DNA of 41,212 nucleotides. Source: an uncultured Acidimicrobiaceae bacterium (GTDB lineage: Bacteria; Actinomycetota; Acidimicrobiia; Acidimicrobiales; RAAP-2). The stretch lies in assembly GCA_903894295.1 (NCBI GenBank), contig CAITPI010000044.1, forward strand, positions 1 through 41,212, in the 5' to 3' direction. Positions 40,146 to 41,212 of the stretch are shown here, piece after piece. Position numbers and translations under genes: made by a program. How positions within the stretch are numbered: the stretch's first letter is position 1; every line of letters starts with the position of its first letter. The notes beneath the pieces are model-generated. The model searched no databases. It was given only the letters and a program-made list of their open reading frames with translations, and was not told the origin of the DNA.

Positions 40146-40150
40146 GCGCC
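40107..40150. repeat. Imperfect terminal repeats of IS21-family element
   Basis: GAAACTCCTCAGACCCGCTC at 40107-40126 and GAAATTCCCCAGTTGAGCGC at 40130-40149 are imperfect direct copies 23 bases apart. IS21-family ends carry several such repeats, and CCGAAATTCCCCA is familiar from actinobacterial members. The outer boundary is probably near 40105 but is not proven. Confidence 0.5.
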
Positions 40151-40170
40151 GAGGTGGTGTGCTGCTGAGA

Positions 40171-40962
40171 CTAGTTCTCGGTGCCGACGATCACCCCCTT
40201 GCGGAGGGCCTCGGAACGAGCCCGATGGCTGCGCATGCGATAGCTCTCGCCGTCGATGTTGAACACGACGCTGCGGTGCAGGAGACGATCGAGCATGGCA
40301 GCAGCGACCATGGGGTCGTCGAAGATCTTTCCCCATGAAGCGATCCCGAGGTTCGTGGTCAGGACGGTCGAGCTCTTCAAGTAGCGCTGGGTGATCACCT
40401 GGAACAGCGCTGCGGCGGCCTCGCTCTGGAGGGGAAGATAACCAACCTCGTCGATGACGAGGAGCCGTGGTCCGGCGAAGAACCTCATGGTCGTCGCCCA
40501 GCGTCCTTCGATCGCTGCTCGATGACATCTCGCAACGAGATCTGCAGCCGTTGTGTAGTACGTGCGATAGCCAGCATCGATCGAGGCGCGCGCTAAGCCA
40601 ATGGCCAACATGGTCTTGCCGACCCCTGGTGGGCCGATGAGCAGCACGTTGGTGGCGTCATCGAGGAACGAGAGCGTTCCGAGCTCGTTGACGAGGCTCT
40701 CATCGACCGACGGCTGAGCCGAGAAGTCGAAGTCCTCCAAGCGCCAGGGAGCCGGCAACGAGGCGAATCGCTCGAGGCTCGCTCGTCGTCGTTGCTCGGT
40801 GGCCGAGACCTCGATGGCGAGCAGGCGCTCAAGCAGGGCGGTCGGCCCGAGCTTCATGGCCTTGGCGTCCTCTAAGACCTGTGGCAGCGCCTCGGCGGCT
40901 GCCGAGAGCCGGAGGGTGGCGAGGTGGCTCCTGAGCTGCTGATAGGTCGAGGCCTCGCTCAT
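40171..40962 (-). CDS. istB: IS21-family helper ATPase IstB
   Basis: 263 residues, normal for the family. Walker A GPPGVGKT is at 110-117 and Walker B LLVIDEVGYLPL has Asp171-Glu172; TTNLGIASWGKIFDDP and LLHRSVVFNIDGESYRMR are typical C-terminal motifs. IstB forms AAA+ assemblies that select target DNA and activate the IstA transposase. The ATG at 40962 overlaps the istA stop by 4 bp (ATGA), the usual coupling. All visible motifs are intact, so the element may be recent. Confidence 0.97.
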   Translation of the reverse strand: MSEASTYQQLRSHLATLRLSAAAEALPQVLEDAKAMKLGPTALLERLLAIEVSATEQRRRASLERFASLPAPWRLEDFDFSAQPSVDESLVNELGTLSFLDDATNVLLIGPPGVGKTMLAIGLARASIDAGYRTYYTTAADLVARCHRAAIEGRWATTMRFFAGPRLLVIDEVGYLPLQSEAAAALFQVITQRYLKSSTVLTTNLGIASWGKIFDDPMVAAAMLDRLLHRSVVFNIDGESYRMRSHRARSEALRKGVIVGTEN

Positions 40963-41212
40963 CGGGTGGCCTCGACGAGCTCGGCCCAGCGGTGAAGGTC
41001 GACCGTTGGCGTCTGGCCCACATCGCCGAGGAGCCGAGCCGCCTCGTCGAGGCTGGCGTTCGACGGGGCGACGTTGGCCTTCTTGTCACACGGCCGTTTG
41101 ATCGAGAAGGCGGCGAGCACCGTCTTCTCGAGGGCTGCTGCGTGACCGGGATCTCTGATCACCATGCCGGAGCCGTCGTGGGCGAGGCGGTGCTCAGCGA
41201 TCTTCGCCCCGC
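40959..41212 (-). CDS. istA: IS21-family transposase IstA (C-terminal part only)
   Basis: The last 83 or so codons of istA, open to the right edge. The visible sequence includes AKIAEHRLAHDGSGMVIRDP and ALEKTVLAAFSIKRPCDKKA, which fits the C-terminal region of some actinobacterial IstA proteins; the DDE catalytic core lies beyond the window. It ends at TGA 40959-40961, overlapping the istB start. The assignment rests mainly on its position and coupling to istB. Confidence 0.8.
   Translation of the reverse strand, partial: GAKIAEHRLAHDGSGMVIRDPGHAAALEKTVLAAFSIKRPCDKKANVAPSNASLDEAARLLGDVGQTPTVDLHRWAELVEATR

Larger units (their letters stand above)
40105..41212 (-). mobile_element. IS21-family insertion sequence (incomplete, right part missing)
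   Basis: The element comprises terminal repeats at about 40107-40150, istB, and the last 83 codons of istA, which runs off the right edge. The order istA then istB with a 4-bp overlap, transcribed leftward, is the IS21 layout. It inserted into the 3' part of a membrane-protein gene. The far end and any target duplication cannot be seen. Codon use is close to the local low-GC segment. Confidence 0.85.

Noticed and set aside
1-41212. CRISPR array, tRNA or rRNA genes
   Set aside because: No regularly spaced repeats with unique spacers, no cloverleaf with CCA-type end, and no rRNA-like conserved stretches were seen on reading.

Overview
The window is high-GC DNA (by eye about two-thirds G+C from 1 to about 34,500). 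It is densely packed, with many 1-4 bp start/stop overlaps and GTG starts. CofD and CofE for coenzyme F420, an actinobacterial-type biotin-carboxylase/BCCP alpha subunit, a separate-subunit methylmalonyl-CoA mutase and a WbbL-like transferase beside a mannose-1-P guanylyltransferase all point to an actinobacterium, most likely Acidimicrobiia. This placement is inferred from gene content, not from a marker gene. At least eight genes have a TANNNT hexamer ending 6-8 nt before the start codon, which suggests leaderless mRNAs, as is common in Actinobacteria.

Left part (1-16.4 kb). A truncated polytopic PTPS-related/GT-C-like protein is coupled to a CPBP protease and faces ftsH divergently. Next comes a two-gene unit: a 1125-residue GT2 plus polytopic fusion coupled to a secreted DUF5719-like protein. 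A small helical protein is divergent from it. Then follow a GDP-4-keto-6-deoxymannose reductase, three GT4 glycosyltransferases in mixed orientation, and cofD-cofE.

Middle (16.4-27.6 kb). On the minus strand lie an FKBP, a DEAD-box helicase and a long run of nucleotide-sugar and transferase genes. In transcription order these are rmlB, rmlD, UDP-glucose dehydrogenase, UDP-glucuronate decarboxylase, GT2, WbbL-like GT2, an anchored protein with a Thr-rich tail, mannose-1-P guanylyltransferase and a UDP-glucose-4-epimerase-like enzyme. Together they could supply dTDP-rhamnose, UDP-glucuronate, UDP-xylose, GDP-mannose and GDP-rhamnose/6-deoxytalose type donors for a surface glycan, with the GT and GT-C-like proteins assembling it.

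Right-middle (27.7-34.5 kb). birA is divergent from the biotin-dependent acyl-CoA carboxylase alpha subunit, an evident functional pair. An M20 amidohydrolase and a GNAT acetyltransferase follow, then a convergent methylmalonyl-CoA mutase large subunit. Carboxylase plus mutase suggest a propionyl-CoA/methylmalonyl-CoA route. An HPP-family membrane protein faces an overlooked 45-residue single-helix protein.

Right end (34.6-41.2 kb). Base composition drops and codon use loosens. The segment holds a frameshifted remnant of a GtrA-family flippase, a large unknown membrane protein, a methyltransferase, an acyltransferase-3 protein and a second membrane protein. The last is cut off by an IS21-family element (istB and partial istA), whose terminal sequence now encodes the protein's last residues. 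This looks like an accessory, decaying glycan-modification island. I found no tRNA, rRNA, CRISPR array or recognisable riboswitch.
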